From NCBI GenBank assembly GCA_020849535.1, contig JADLGB010000279.1, forward strand, positions 1-47,816: DNA of 47,816 nucleotides. Direction: 5' to 3'. The position numbers were made by a program, and so were the translations under genes. The notes under the pieces were generated by a model. The model did not search any database and had not been told where the DNA came from. It saw nothing but the letters and a program-made list of their open reading frames with translations. Shown one piece after another: positions 33,099 to 42,082 of this stretch; positions within the stretch are counted from its first letter, which is position 1; every line of letters starts with the position of its first letter. This DNA comes from Candidatus Hydrogenedentota bacterium. Its GTDB lineage: Bacteria; Hydrogenedentota; Hydrogenedentia; Hydrogenedentales; SLHB01.

Positions 33099-33596
33099 CT
33101 ATTCACCCGCTCCGGGAGTCAACTTCGACTTGCTGCTTTCGATGGATTGCAGCGCGAGGTAGCTGTCGCCGTACTGACGCAGCTTCTCGTGCTCGATGTC
33201 GAACTGGTCGTAGTGGCCTTCTTCATCCGCCACAAGCTCTTCAAACAATTTCTTCGTGACCGAATCCGCGTTCGCGGCGCACTCGTTTGCCCACAGGTTG
33301 TACTCGTGCGCGCTGTCCTGCTCCATCTTGCTGGCCATCTGCAGCATCTTGGCCACGTCGCGAACCTGCTCCACCGGAGCCGCCAAACCCATTTCCACAT
33401 CACCCTTCAAAAAGAGGATGCGCTCGGAAAGGCGCTCGACGTGTATCATCTCCTGGATCGCCGTCTGTTTGAACAGCGACGCGAGCAGGTCCAAACCCTG
33501 GTCATCGCAGTGAAAGTGAAAATACATGTACTGATGAACGGCTGTCAGCTCATCCGCCACCGCCTTGTTAAGCAATACGATACTTTTTCCGTGCAT
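33099..33596 (-). CDS. bfr: Bacterioferritin-family protein
   Basis: 165 residues, a four-helix ferritin-like protein with the ferroxidase pattern of bacterioferritin: ADELTAVHQYMYF (Glu, helix 1), AIQEMIHVERLSERILFLKG (Glu, Met, His; the Met matches the haem ligand Met52 of E. coli Bfr), QDSAHEYNLWANE (Glu) and DEEGHYDQFDIE (Glu, His). GGGAGGAAAC precedes the ATG. It would oxidise and store iron in a haem-bearing 24-mer. It is divergent from the Gfo/Idh/MocA gene with 280 bp between them. Confidence 0.92.
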   Translation of the reverse strand: MHGKSIVLLNKAVADELTAVHQYMYFHFHCDDQGLDLLASLFKQTAIQEMIHVERLSERILFLKGDVEMGLAAPVEQVRDVAKMLQMASKMEQDSAHEYNLWANECAANADSVTKKLFEELVADEEGHYDQFDIEHEKLRQYGDSYLALQSIESSKSKLTPGAGE

Positions 33597-33876
33597 GACG
33601 CGTTTCCTCCCTAATCATTCAATCTTGTGCAACATCCAGACCCTTGCCGGATGCGCGCAGTTTCCAGTAGTCCACCTTCCAAGGCGACGCTGCTGTTTGC
33701 CCCGCGCAGGACTGGCGCCGGCCTCGGAATGCGCGGCAATGTCCCCCATTCCGCAGCAAACAGAATACCCGCACCGGAGGGGCTTTTCCACCTGGCTCGA
33801 GATTCCTTCATCTGGAACGTTGAGGGATTGGCCGCTATTGCCGTATATTCGCTTGAACAGCAAAGGAGAGGGGGCA

Positions 33877-35163
33877 ATGAAGAGACGGGAGTTCCTCAAG
33901 TCGGCTGCCGCGGCGCTTACCATTCCCACACTTGCGTCATCTGTGTCGTCAAGCCAGGAGAACGCGGCAGTATCTCCCAGCAATCAGATCACGTTGGGAT
34001 TCATTGGCGTTGGAGGGCATGGCACCTCGTGGAACCTGGCCGCCTTTCTCAAAATCCCCGAAGCCCGCGTGCTGGCAGTCTGCGATGTGTATCGCGATCG
34101 GCGCGATAAGGCCCGCGACATCGTCAACAGCGCCTATGGCAACACGGATTGCACGACCCACACGGACTTTCGGGAGATCCTCGCACGCCCGGATATCGAC
34201 GGCGTTGTGATCTCCACGCCCGATCACTGGCATGTGCTCATGTCAATCATGGCCGCGAAGGCCGGCAAGCATGTGTTCTGCGAGAAACCGACGCTCACTG
34301 TCGAAGAAGGCCAAGTGCTTATCGACGTCATCAGGCGAACGGGCGTGGTCTACCAGGGAGGCATCGAAGATCGGTCCGTCGATATCTATCACCGCATGGC
34401 GGAACTCGTGCGCAACGGCGGATTGGGCAGGCTGAAACGCATTCTCGTGGTCCTGCCGGAAGGAGAGGTGTTTGAGAAAGAGGAGGAGGCGCCCGTTCCC
34501 GATGGGTTTGACTACGACCTGTGGCTCGGCCCTGCCCCATACACGCCCTACACGCCCTCGAAGACCGAACAACAGCACTGGCGAAACGTCTGGGACTATT
34601 CGGGCGGCAAACTGACGGATTGGGGCGCGCATCTCCTGGATACGGCGCAAGTGGCCATGCTTCAGGAGCACGGCGGCCCATTGACGATTGATGGAAAAGG
34701 TACCTTCCCCAAGAATGCCATGACCACGACGGCCACGAAGTACAAGATTTACTACCAGTATCCGAATGGTGTAGAGATGATCGTGAAGTCCGGTGGCACG
34801 GGGATTCGTTTTGAAGGCACAGACGGCTGGGTGCAGAGCCCCGCGTGGCGCGAGCCGTTGGAAGCCAGCGATCCGGAAATACTGGAAGCCGTATTCGCGC
34901 CGGGCGAAAACAAGATGTGGCCACTGCCGCCCACCGAACATCAAAGTTTTATCGACGGAGTCAAGGGCCCTTCAACACCGTACTACACGCCCGAAGACAT
35001 CCATCACCTGAGCACGGCAATGCACCTCGGAAACATCTCGATGCGTGTCGGGCGCAAGCTGAAATGGGATCCCGTTCGCGAAGTCTGTGTTGACGATGAC
35101 GAAGCCAACGCGCTTCTGTCCCGCCCCATGCGCGCGCCCTGGACGCTGAAAGACACGACGTAG
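33877..35163 (+). CDS. Tat-exported Gfo/Idh/MocA-family oxidoreductase
   Basis: 428 residues from ATG 33877, preceded by AAAGGAGAGGGG. MKRREFLKSAAAALTIPTLAS is a Tat signal peptide (RREFLK). The NAD(P) domain shows LGFIGVGGHGTSW, then VLAVCDVYRDRRDKA, VVISTPDHWH, and the EKP motif (HVFCEKPTLT) used for substrate binding and catalysis. The rest is the alpha/beta C-terminal domain (KLTDWGAHLLDTAQ, typical of the subgroup numerous in Planctomycetes and Lentisphaerae, where the DxGxHxxD motif and KRREFLK signal recur). Substrate is probably a sugar or inositol derivative. Upstream in-frame start codons precede the Tat signal and are disfavoured. Confidence 0.92.
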   Translation: MKRREFLKSAAAALTIPTLASSVSSSQENAAVSPSNQITLGFIGVGGHGTSWNLAAFLKIPEARVLAVCDVYRDRRDKARDIVNSAYGNTDCTTHTDFREILARPDIDGVVISTPDHWHVLMSIMAAKAGKHVFCEKPTLTVEEGQVLIDVIRRTGVVYQGGIEDRSVDIYHRMAELVRNGGLGRLKRILVVLPEGEVFEKEEEAPVPDGFDYDLWLGPAPYTPYTPSKTEQQHWRNVWDYSGGKLTDWGAHLLDTAQVAMLQEHGGPLTIDGKGTFPKNAMTTTATKYKIYYQYPNGVEMIVKSGGTGIRFEGTDGWVQSPAWREPLEASDPEILEAVFAPGENKMWPLPPTEHQSFIDGVKGPSTPYYTPEDIHHLSTAMHLGNISMRVGRKLKWDPVREVCVDDDEANALLSRPMRAPWTLKDTT

Positions 35164-35280
35164 TTCCTTACGATTGCCCGTTGCTACTCACGCTCAGAAT
35201 CTTGAATGCTTGTCGCAATTTCGCATCCAAATCCCGCCTTCAAATCGGCGCAAATCTGTACAATCTGTGGGCCTGCGTCT

Positions 35281-35930
35281 TTGCTATGGTACCCCTTCAG
35301 GGTACTGAAAGTGTGTCTCAGACCCAGGGTAGGCTTTCGCCTGCGCTACGCCCAACCCTGGATCCCTATGCTCAAACATCGTGAAGAACCTTCGCATTCG
35401 ATCGGGTGGTAGCGGCCAAATCTCGTGATGTGCAACGCTTTGGTGAGGCAGTAAGGCAAGTCATCTTTTTGCGCGAGGAACGGGCTTCCCGGCGGTGAGG
35501 ATGCGAGGGGTGCGACGGTGAGGTGAGGCGCGTTCACCGGTAGCCTTCAACGGACCTCTCGCAAAGGCGCCAAGCCGCCAGGCAAGATAGACACGCTGTA
35601 AGTCCGGGAACAAAGGTAACACACATCCGCAGCCCTGATAAGGGCGCAGGGGTGTAGCCACGGGTGGAGCCGAAGGCGGAACCCGTGGATGGATGCGGCA
35701 CCATAAGATCAAGCCCCAGCGTGGGCGGGGGAAGTCCGTGCGCCTGAGGTCAGTCCAATTCAACAGGAGCGTTGGGAAGGTATGTAAAGAAGTGATATCG
35801 GGACCGTGGCGAAGAATCCTGCGCCCCGCTGGGGCTTTCGTAAGGGGGGTGGGGTGGCTGACCCAGGGTTCCGCTCGTACCTCGCTCCACCCTGGGCTTC
35901 CAACCCTGCGCCCTTGCCAGGGCTTAAGAT
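35281..35930. repeat. Cluster of REP-type palindromic repeats
   Basis: Within a 1.08-kb convergent gap without genes, three repeat groups stand: GGTACCCCTTCAGGGTA and CCCAGGGTAGG...CCCAACCCTGG (35288-35361); GCCCTGATAAGGGCGCAGG with CCACGGGT...ACCCGTGG (35633-35690); GCCCCGCTGGGGC with CCCAGGGT...ACCCTGGG and GCCCTTGCCAGGGC (35818-35927). From memory the 'CCCAGGGT..CCCTGGGC' and 'GCCCTTGCCAGGGC' words are common in Planctomycete and Verrucomicrobial genomes. The intervening 35471-35630 has no gene that I can support. Confidence 0.7.
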
Positions 35931-35983
35931 CAAAGAGGTGCGTGGGAGATGATACAGGCCGTCACGCCGATCACTTGAACGAA

Positions 35984-36174
35984 GCGCTGTGCTGCCGCGC
36001 TTGGCAAGCGAGGCAGTACCAGAATTCCGTCCGCTTGCCTCTGCGCGTTCCTCGGCGAAGGAAACGCTTCTGCGTTTGAGTGCTCTCGAATTACGGGCGA
36101 GACGCCCGTTCACCTGTGTTGCTTCCTCCTTGCTGGTCTCTTTCTTGAATCGGTGCAATCGGTGAAATCGGTGG
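35984..36174. repeat. Further hairpin words and 9-bp units in the same gap
   Basis: An imperfect hairpin with arms CTGCCGCGCTT and AAGCGAGGCAG lies near 35990-36015; ACGGGCG-aga-CGCCCGT (36093-36109) is a perfect 7-bp-stem hairpin; AATCGGTGC, AATCGGTGA, AATCGGTGG (36148-36174) are three contiguous 9-bp units. All fall in front of the convergent gene end at 36241. Confidence 0.65.
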
Positions 36175-36240
36175 ATCACTCTCCTCGTTTGGTTACGGCT
36201 GTGCCGCGCTGTGCCCTCTCGTTTGCGCGAGTCTCTTCAT

Positions 36241-38715
36241 TCACATCCCGAGGTGCTGTTGAAAGAAGTTCATAAGGCCGGGCAGGTCGACTTCATGCGC
36301 GCCGTCGTGAACGTCGAGTGCCACGGCACCCGGTGCCCCAAAATCCGCATACGCCACGCGGATCACTTCGATGGCTTGGCGCGCGATGCCAGGCGTGAAA
36401 TCCTGGTACGGTTCGCGCCGGCCGTTCTGGCATTGCAGAGCGCGGGGCGCAATCATCGCGTAAACGTCCGTCCAGTCCACCAGTTCGCGTAGCCCGTCGA
36501 ACTTCCAGCACATGCAATGATTCACTTCCATCTGGTCCATCGTCGTGAGATAGCCGCAACTCACCGTGGCCGCGACCCGCGTGTCCATGGCACCGAGCCA
36601 CATGGCCATTTCACCGCCCAGTGAGAGACCGGCGCACCCGATGCGGATCTTGTCCACCTCAGGCCGCGAAACCAACAGATCCACGCAGCGCATGAGGTCC
36701 CACAAGCGTTCGCCCATCAAGGTGCGGCCTTGCTCATAGACCTGATGCTGCCCGACGTCCGCCGCAATCGTGACGTACCCCTTTCGCGCCAACTCCGTGG
36801 CGAAACCCTTGTAGATGGACTCCGGGTTGTATGTAGCGTAGCGGTCTCCGCCATGGCCATGAATACACACGACGGCCGGAACGGGCTGAACAGGAACCGG
36901 CGAGGGAATCGTCATCACAATGGGAATGGAGCGCGAAGGTGTGGACTGGATGCGGTATTCGTAGACGGTGTAACCTTCGCGCGCTTCCTCTTGAGTGAGC
37001 GTTGGCTGGAGCGGATTCGCCTCGCCCAGGGCAACCAGATCGCCAATGTTGAGCACGTCGTTCAATTTGGATCGCAGAGTGTCCTGCCACGCTTTCCCTT
37101 CATCTGCCGACCCGGGGCGATAGGCCGACGTGCGGAGGGGACGCTCAGTCTCTCGTACTCTCAGGCGAAGACTTTGACCTGCCTCCAGCGTAACGGGGTA
37201 GTTCCACAGCTCTTTCCCTTCCACCTGCGCGGGTGCTTCGTCGTTGCGTGCCACTTCGTACCGCTTGGCAGGTTCGACGGTGTACCACTCCGGAAACTGG
37301 TTGATGCGCGGGTAGTCGAGGGGCATGTGAAAGTACTTGTCGTGCCGCTGCCGGTCGAAGCGCAGTGACCCATGCCACGGGAACTCGGCTGTGACCGTCA
37401 CGTAGATCGTTTCGTCATCGCCTCGCACCGCCCCGAGTTTGATGTCATCGCGCCAGGGCGACGCGGCGATGCCCTGTGTCTTCCAGAATGCGTACATGAG
37501 CAAGGTGCGCGCCGAGTTCCCGTCGCCGTGCCAGCCTTCGATGATGCCGTCCGGCCGCTGTTTGGCGAGTATGAAGGGAACGCTCTTTTCGACCCAGTCG
37601 AATCCACTCGCCACGGGGATGCGGTTGAGCATGTTGAGTCCGCCCTCGATGGAATCGGCATAGCCATCCGCGCTTCCTCTTTCCCAATCCGTTTCGAGGT
37701 ACTTGTGGATATTCTCGAGTGCGTGGCGCACGGCGTCGGCATAACGCGTCTCGCCGTCGGTCTGGGCGACCGTGAGGAAGGCGTTGTAGACGTAGCCCCA
37801 ACCATCGCTCACGGTGGACCCGTCGCGTTCTCCCGTCTTCGGGCTGTACCAATTCGGCATCATGCCGTCTTCATTGACGCCCTTCGCCAGAATGTCGTCG
37901 AGAAGCCGGTACAGGGGTTCGCGATACCGCGCGTGACGATCGGGGTCTTCCTTCGACGCGATGAAGTAGGCTTCGGACAATCCGCTGAGGACTTCGCACC
38001 CGTGGTCGCGTAGGCGGATGCGGTCTTCCTGGAGCAGGTCGTGATGCAGCAGGTAGAAATCGGCGAGCCGGAATGCCCAAGCCTTCATATCGGGATCGCC
38101 TGTGAGCCAATACAGCCGGCTCAACACCTGGAGCTGATCGCCGTTTACTTCGACATTGGTGGACGTTATCGCGCCGGCTTCCGTCTCGATAGTCGCATGT
38201 TTCCAGATGTCGCGAACGATGTTCTCCATGCGCTTCAGGTAAGGTCCAGGCCCTATCCACTCCGTAATCGGCATCAGGCCATCTTTCACATATTCGGACG
38301 CCCCGAAGATGATGCCGTCCATTTCGATTGTGTCGGTGAGGAATTTCTGTGATGCGAAGTCGTAGGTGTCCGGGAGTGAATCCACGCGGTTGGCAAGGCG
38401 CTGTTCCTGTTCGAGGATATAGTCCACACTGCGTTTCATGTGCGTATTGCCCGTCACATACGCGGTAAGGACCATGAAGGGGTAGTTGTCGGCGGCGCTA
38501 TCCTTGGCATTCCAGGACCAGTCTCCCCGCAAGTTCCGAGGGATAAGTCCCGACTTCGGGTCTGCCTGGGCCAGCCATCCATTCACGAACCGGTTGCAGA
38601 ATTGGATTACCTGCTGCGTCGCAGCCCCATTTGCCTCTGCGGCCGGCCAGGGTTCTTGCCCCATCACGGGTACCGCCAAGAAGGCTCCCAGAAGAATGGC
38701 CACCATAACTTTCAT
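36241..38715 (-). CDS. Exported alpha-toroid plus alpha/beta-hydrolase fusion
   Basis: 824 residues from ATG 38715 (a GTG sits one codon upstream). A signal peptide (VMVAILLGAFLAVPVMGQ) comes first. Residues ~25-500 are a helical toroid with sugar-enzyme-like repeats (NYPFMVLTAYVTGNTHMKRSVDYIL, RLYWLTGDPDMKAWAFRLADFYL, AYFIASKEDPDRHARYREPLYRLLD). Residues ~560-824 are an alpha/beta hydrolase of acetyl-xylan-esterase/dienelactone-hydrolase type: PAVVCIHGHGGDRY (oxyanion-site His-Gly), RIGCAGLSLGGEMAMW (nucleophile elbow GLSLGG), and DVHDGAHEVD (catalytic His). A toroid carbohydrate enzyme plus esterase would suit debranching and deacetylation of a plant or algal glycan. Substrate not determined. 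Confidence 0.75.
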   Translation of the reverse strand: MKVMVAILLGAFLAVPVMGQEPWPAAEANGAATQQVIQFCNRFVNGWLAQADPKSGLIPRNLRGDWSWNAKDSAADNYPFMVLTAYVTGNTHMKRSVDYILEQEQRLANRVDSLPDTYDFASQKFLTDTIEMDGIIFGASEYVKDGLMPITEWIGPGPYLKRMENIVRDIWKHATIETEAGAITSTNVEVNGDQLQVLSRLYWLTGDPDMKAWAFRLADFYLLHHDLLQEDRIRLRDHGCEVLSGLSEAYFIASKEDPDRHARYREPLYRLLDDILAKGVNEDGMMPNWYSPKTGERDGSTVSDGWGYVYNAFLTVAQTDGETRYADAVRHALENIHKYLETDWERGSADGYADSIEGGLNMLNRIPVASGFDWVEKSVPFILAKQRPDGIIEGWHGDGNSARTLLMYAFWKTQGIAASPWRDDIKLGAVRGDDETIYVTVTAEFPWHGSLRFDRQRHDKYFHMPLDYPRINQFPEWYTVEPAKRYEVARNDEAPAQVEGKELWNYPVTLEAGQSLRLRVRETERPLRTSAYRPGSADEGKAWQDTLRSKLNDVLNIGDLVALGEANPLQPTLTQEEAREGYTVYEYRIQSTPSRSIPIVMTIPSPVPVQPVPAVVCIHGHGGDRYATYNPESIYKGFATELARKGYVTIAADVGQHQVYEQGRTLMGERLWDLMRCVDLLVSRPEVDKIRIGCAGLSLGGEMAMWLGAMDTRVAATVSCGYLTTMDQMEVNHCMCWKFDGLRELVDWTDVYAMIAPRALQCQNGRREPYQDFTPGIARQAIEVIRVAYADFGAPGAVALDVHDGAHEVDLPGLMNFFQQHLGM

Positions 38716-39000
38716 CACGACTCGTACCCCTTTCTCAACATGCTGACGGCGTTCGCCAGAGTGCCGTGAGCCGCCCGCCGCTTCCCCATAGCACGCATGC
38801 CTCGGATTGCATCTTCAATACCTCATATTACACGACAGTCCCCGCTGGACAAACGGGTTTCGCAAAACCCTTCCCCGTTGCAAGTCTTTGAGTGAAGCCT
38901 GAGCTATCCCGCGTCTTCTGGAAAAGCCTTCCTGCCTCCTGATACCGTACGGCTCTACACAAGTACTTGATATGTTTCCGGCGCATTCCAGGAGAGATCC

Positions 39001-40281
39001 ATGACCGACCCCACGATCATCTGTCCCAAGTGCGGTACCGAGATCAAACTGACGGAGTCGCTCGCCGCGCCCCTCATCGAATCGACGCGCCGGGAGTACG
39101 AGGAACGCATGGCGAAGAAAGACCTTGACGTCGCCAAGCGGGAGTCTTCGCTGAAGGAACGCGAAGAAGCGCTGGCCAAGGAGAAGGAAGCGGTCGAGGA
39201 TCTGGTGGACGCCAAGCTGCGGGAGGAGCGTGCGAAGATCGCCGCAGAGGAGGCCAAGAAGGCACGTCTTGCCCTCGCAGTCGATCTCGATCAAAAGACC
39301 AAGGAGAATGCCGAACTTCAGGCCGTGCTGGAGCAACGCGACGCCAAGCTGGCCGAAGCGCAGAAGGCCCAGGCGGAACTTATCCGCAAACAGCGTGAAT
39401 TGGACGATGCCCGTCGCGAAATGGAATTGACCGTTGAGAAGCGCATTCAGGAAGGGCTCGACGCGACGCGCGATCAAGCGCGGAAGGAAGCGGAGGAATC
39501 GCTCACTCTCAAGATGAAGGAACGCGAGAAGACCATCGCCGACATGCAGAAGCAGATTGAGGAATTGAAACGCAAGGCCGAACAGGGGTCACAGCAGCTT
39601 CAAGGGGAAGTGCAGGAACTCGAACTCGAGAAGCTGCTGACGGCGCGTTTCCCGCTCGATACGATTGCGCCAGTGCCCAAGGGCGAGTTCGGCGGCGACG
39701 TTGTTCAGTCGGTTATGGGGCCTCTGGGTCAACCGTGCGGCACGATCTTGTGGGAGTCGAAGCGCACGAAGAACTGGAGCGATACCTGGTTACCCAAGCT
39801 GCGCGACGATCAACGCACCGCCAAGGCGGAGTACGCGGTGATCGTGAGCCAGGCGTTGCCGAAAGAGGTTGAGACGTTTGACCTCGTCGATGGGGTCTGG
39901 GTAGCCCATCCGCGGACCACGCTGCCTCTGGCGAGTGCCCTGCGTCAAATGCTCATCGAGGTGGCCCTCGCCCGGCAGTCCTCCGAGGGCCAGCAGACCA
40001 AGATGGAAATGGTCTACGGCTACCTTACCGGCCCCCGTTTTCGCCAGCGAGTGCACGCGATCGTCGAGGCCTTCTCCTCCATGCAAGCGGACCTCGCGCG
40101 AGAGAAGAAGGCCATCATGAAGCAATGGGCGAAGCGCGAAGAGCAGATCGATCGCGTCATCAGCGCGACCGTGGGCATGTATGGCGACCTGCAAGGCATC
40201 GCAGGGAAAACGTTGCAGGAGATTGAAGGCCTCAGCCTCCCCGCGCCGGAAGACGAGAGTGAAGGGGATGTGCAGGAGTAG
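39001..40281 (+). CDS. DUF2130 protein: coiled coil with nuclease-like C-terminus
   Basis: 426 residues. A half zinc-ribbon (IICPKCGTEI) opens the protein, followed by a very long charged coiled coil (about residues 30-215; many KERE, EAEK and KRK heptads) and a C-terminal domain (about 215-410). The latter reads LEKLLTARFPLDTIAPVPKGEFGGDVVQSV and CGTILWESKRTKNWSDTWLPKL, the DUF2130 signature, in which D...ExK resembles the PD-(D/E)xK nuclease core. Function is not established; nucleic-acid processing or defence is a reasonable guess. Monocistronic here, with no known partner adjacent. Confidence 0.85.
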   Translation: MTDPTIICPKCGTEIKLTESLAAPLIESTRREYEERMAKKDLDVAKRESSLKEREEALAKEKEAVEDLVDAKLREERAKIAAEEAKKARLALAVDLDQKTKENAELQAVLEQRDAKLAEAQKAQAELIRKQRELDDARREMELTVEKRIQEGLDATRDQARKEAEESLTLKMKEREKTIADMQKQIEELKRKAEQGSQQLQGEVQELELEKLLTARFPLDTIAPVPKGEFGGDVVQSVMGPLGQPCGTILWESKRTKNWSDTWLPKLRDDQRTAKAEYAVIVSQALPKEVETFDLVDGVWVAHPRTTLPLASALRQMLIEVALARQSSEGQQTKMEMVYGYLTGPRFRQRVHAIVEAFSSMQADLAREKKAIMKQWAKREEQIDRVISATVGMYGDLQGIAGKTLQEIEGLSLPAPEDESEGDVQE

Positions 40282-40363
40282 AGTGCATCCAGAGACTCAT
40301 CCCGTGGAGACGACAGCATGCATTTCGCTGGATCAGGTGCAGACCCTCAAGATCAAATATGGG

Positions 40364-40527
40364 AGCACAGCCACGCAGAGCGTGGCTATGCCACACGTCC
40401 TTCTCCCACGAAATTGTCATGGTGAAATCTTGGAGTCTTGAGGCAGATCACGTGACTGTAAGAATGAGACAAGGACCAAGGGCCGGGCAAGCGCGTGTGG
40501 CATAGCCACGCTCTGCGTGGCTGTGCT
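40364..40527. mobile_element. 164-bp MITE-like element with perfect 34-bp inverted ends
   Basis: The terminal inverted repeats at 40364-40397 and 40494-40527 are identical over 34 bp. They contain the hairpin AGCCACGC-aga-GCGTGGCT and the GCCACACG / CGTGTGGC boundary. In reverse orientation the inner sequence starts CCACACGCGCTTGCCCGGCC and ends GGACGTGTGGCAT, close to the core of the 147-bp elements at 13018 and 22911. No coding frame. It fills the gap between two convergent genes. Confidence 0.8.
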
Positions 40528-40570
40528 CTTGTCCTTTGGCCAACGAGGACGTTTCGGCCAAACCACAATC

Positions 40571-42082
40571 TTACTCCCCGGTACCCCTCTTCAAATTCCG
40601 TGCGGCTTTATCCGCGGCGCCCGCCGTCATGCGCGCGGCTTTCGCATCGCGTTTCATTTCCGCAACCGACTTGACCTTCAGTCGCGCGGCGCCTTTTGAT
40701 TTGCGCGTCCCCAGCGGGAGCGACGCGGCGAGCCGCTTCCTCGCACGCGGTATCTCTCTCCGATACTGCGGCAGCCACTGCGCCTGTGCGACCAGCATCT
40801 CGTCGGCCATTTGCCAGATCTCCGGCGGATTGCACACAGCAGCGGTCAAGGGATCATGGAGCATCGCTTGTTTCAGCAGCGTTGCATCGCCGTGCACGGC
40901 CGCTTCGACGGCCATCCGCTGCACCTGGATGCTCGCATTGCACGTCGCCGCGCAGGCCAACGGCAGGTCTCCCACCACTGGCATGTTGAGACCCGTGCGA
41001 TCGACATAGCCCGGCGCTTCGATGACGCAGTCCGGCGGCAGATTGGTGATGCAGCCACGGTTGATCGTGTTGAAGTGCCCGCGGTAGATCCGGCCGGTTT
41101 CCATCGCTTCGATGATGTAGCTGCCGTGCTCCGACGAACGGTTCTCCGGCGAGAACACGGGGGCGGGCTCCTTCATCCAGTTTGGGAAGTCCGTCTCAAA
41201 CCACGCGCGCCCCTCCGTGCAAATGCGCAGGTAGCCGCCTGTCTCGCCGTTGATCCAGTCGCTCAGATCGATCCAGTTGCGAATCTCGCCGCTGCGTTTG
41301 CGGTACCACGGCACGTACTCCGAGACATGCCCATTGCTCTCCGTCGTGTAATAGCCAAAGCGTCGCAAGATATCGATGCGCACCTTCTCCGTCTCGCGAT
41401 AGACGGGATGCTTCTCGAAGGCCGCCAACAACGTCCCGGTCATGTCGCGCCCCTTGTGGGCGACCTTGATGAACCAGGTCTGATGATTGATGCCCGCGGC
41501 CGTCACGTCCAGTTCATGCGTCGGCACGCCGAGGGCCTCGGCGATCTGTTCCCACGACCCATGCACGCCGTGGCACAAACCGATCGTGTTCACCTCGCCA
41601 TACTGGTTGCAGGCCCACGTCAACATCGCCATGGGGTTCGCGTAGTTCATGAACACGCAACCCGGCGCCGCCACGTCGCGGATGTCCCGGCAGAAGTCGA
41701 GCAACACCGGGATGCCGCGCTGCCCGTACATAATCCCGCCCGCGCAAAGGGTGTCCCCCACGCACTGGTCGATGCCGTATTTCAGGGGAATGTCGATGTC
41801 CGTCTTGAACGCTTCGAGTCCGCCCACGCGCACCACCGAGAAGACATAGTCCGCGCCTTCGAGCGCGCGTTTGCGGCTCGTCGTGGCGGTGATCGTAGCG
41901 GGCAGCCTGTTCGCGCGGATGTCGCGCTTCGCAAGCTGCGTTACCATGTCAAGGTTGCGCTTGCTGATGTCCGTGAACGCGAACTGCGTGTCCGCGAGTT
42001 CCGGAACCGTCAGAATATCCTGCATGAGCCGGCGCGTGAACCCGATGCTCCCGGCTCCGATGATGGCGACGTTAATAGGCAT
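40571..42082 (-). CDS. GH4-family glycosidase (alpha-galactosidase/glucosidase-like)
   Basis: 503 residues. GAGSIGFTR at the start is the NAD-binding Gly-rich loop of family GH4; the metal-binding CHGVHG (GH4 Cys and His) and INHQTWF follow, with NYANPMAM and GHVSEYVPWYRK typical of MelA-like members. GH4 enzymes hydrolyse glycosides through NAD-dependent oxidation at C3 with Mn2+, and do not carry a signal peptide, so this one is cytoplasmic. Which sugar is uncertain (alpha-galactoside, glucoside or glucuronide). Unusual: the C-terminal ~60 residues are a Lys/Arg/Ala-rich tail (KRLAASLPLGTRKSKGAARL, AEMKRDAKAARM). The start codon follows the stop of the membrane protein gene directly. Confidence 0.92.
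   Translation of the reverse strand: MPINVAIIGAGSIGFTRRLMQDILTVPELADTQFAFTDISKRNLDMVTQLAKRDIRANRLPATITATTSRKRALEGADYVFSVVRVGGLEAFKTDIDIPLKYGIDQCVGDTLCAGGIMYGQRGIPVLLDFCRDIRDVAAPGCVFMNYANPMAMLTWACNQYGEVNTIGLCHGVHGSWEQIAEALGVPTHELDVTAAGINHQTWFIKVAHKGRDMTGTLLAAFEKHPVYRETEKVRIDILRRFGYYTTESNGHVSEYVPWYRKRSGEIRNWIDLSDWINGETGGYLRICTEGRAWFETDFPNWMKEPAPVFSPENRSSEHGSYIIEAMETGRIYRGHFNTINRGCITNLPPDCVIEAPGYVDRTGLNMPVVGDLPLACAATCNASIQVQRMAVEAAVHGDATLLKQAMLHDPLTAAVCNPPEIWQMADEMLVAQAQWLPQYRREIPRARKRLAASLPLGTRKSKGAARLKVKSVAEMKRDAKAARMTAGAADKAARNLKRGTGE

Noticed and set aside
35760..36179. A 139-codon minus-strand frame in the repeat-rich gap
   Set aside because: It is made almost wholly of repeat words (9-bp units, hairpins) and would be a translation of repeats.
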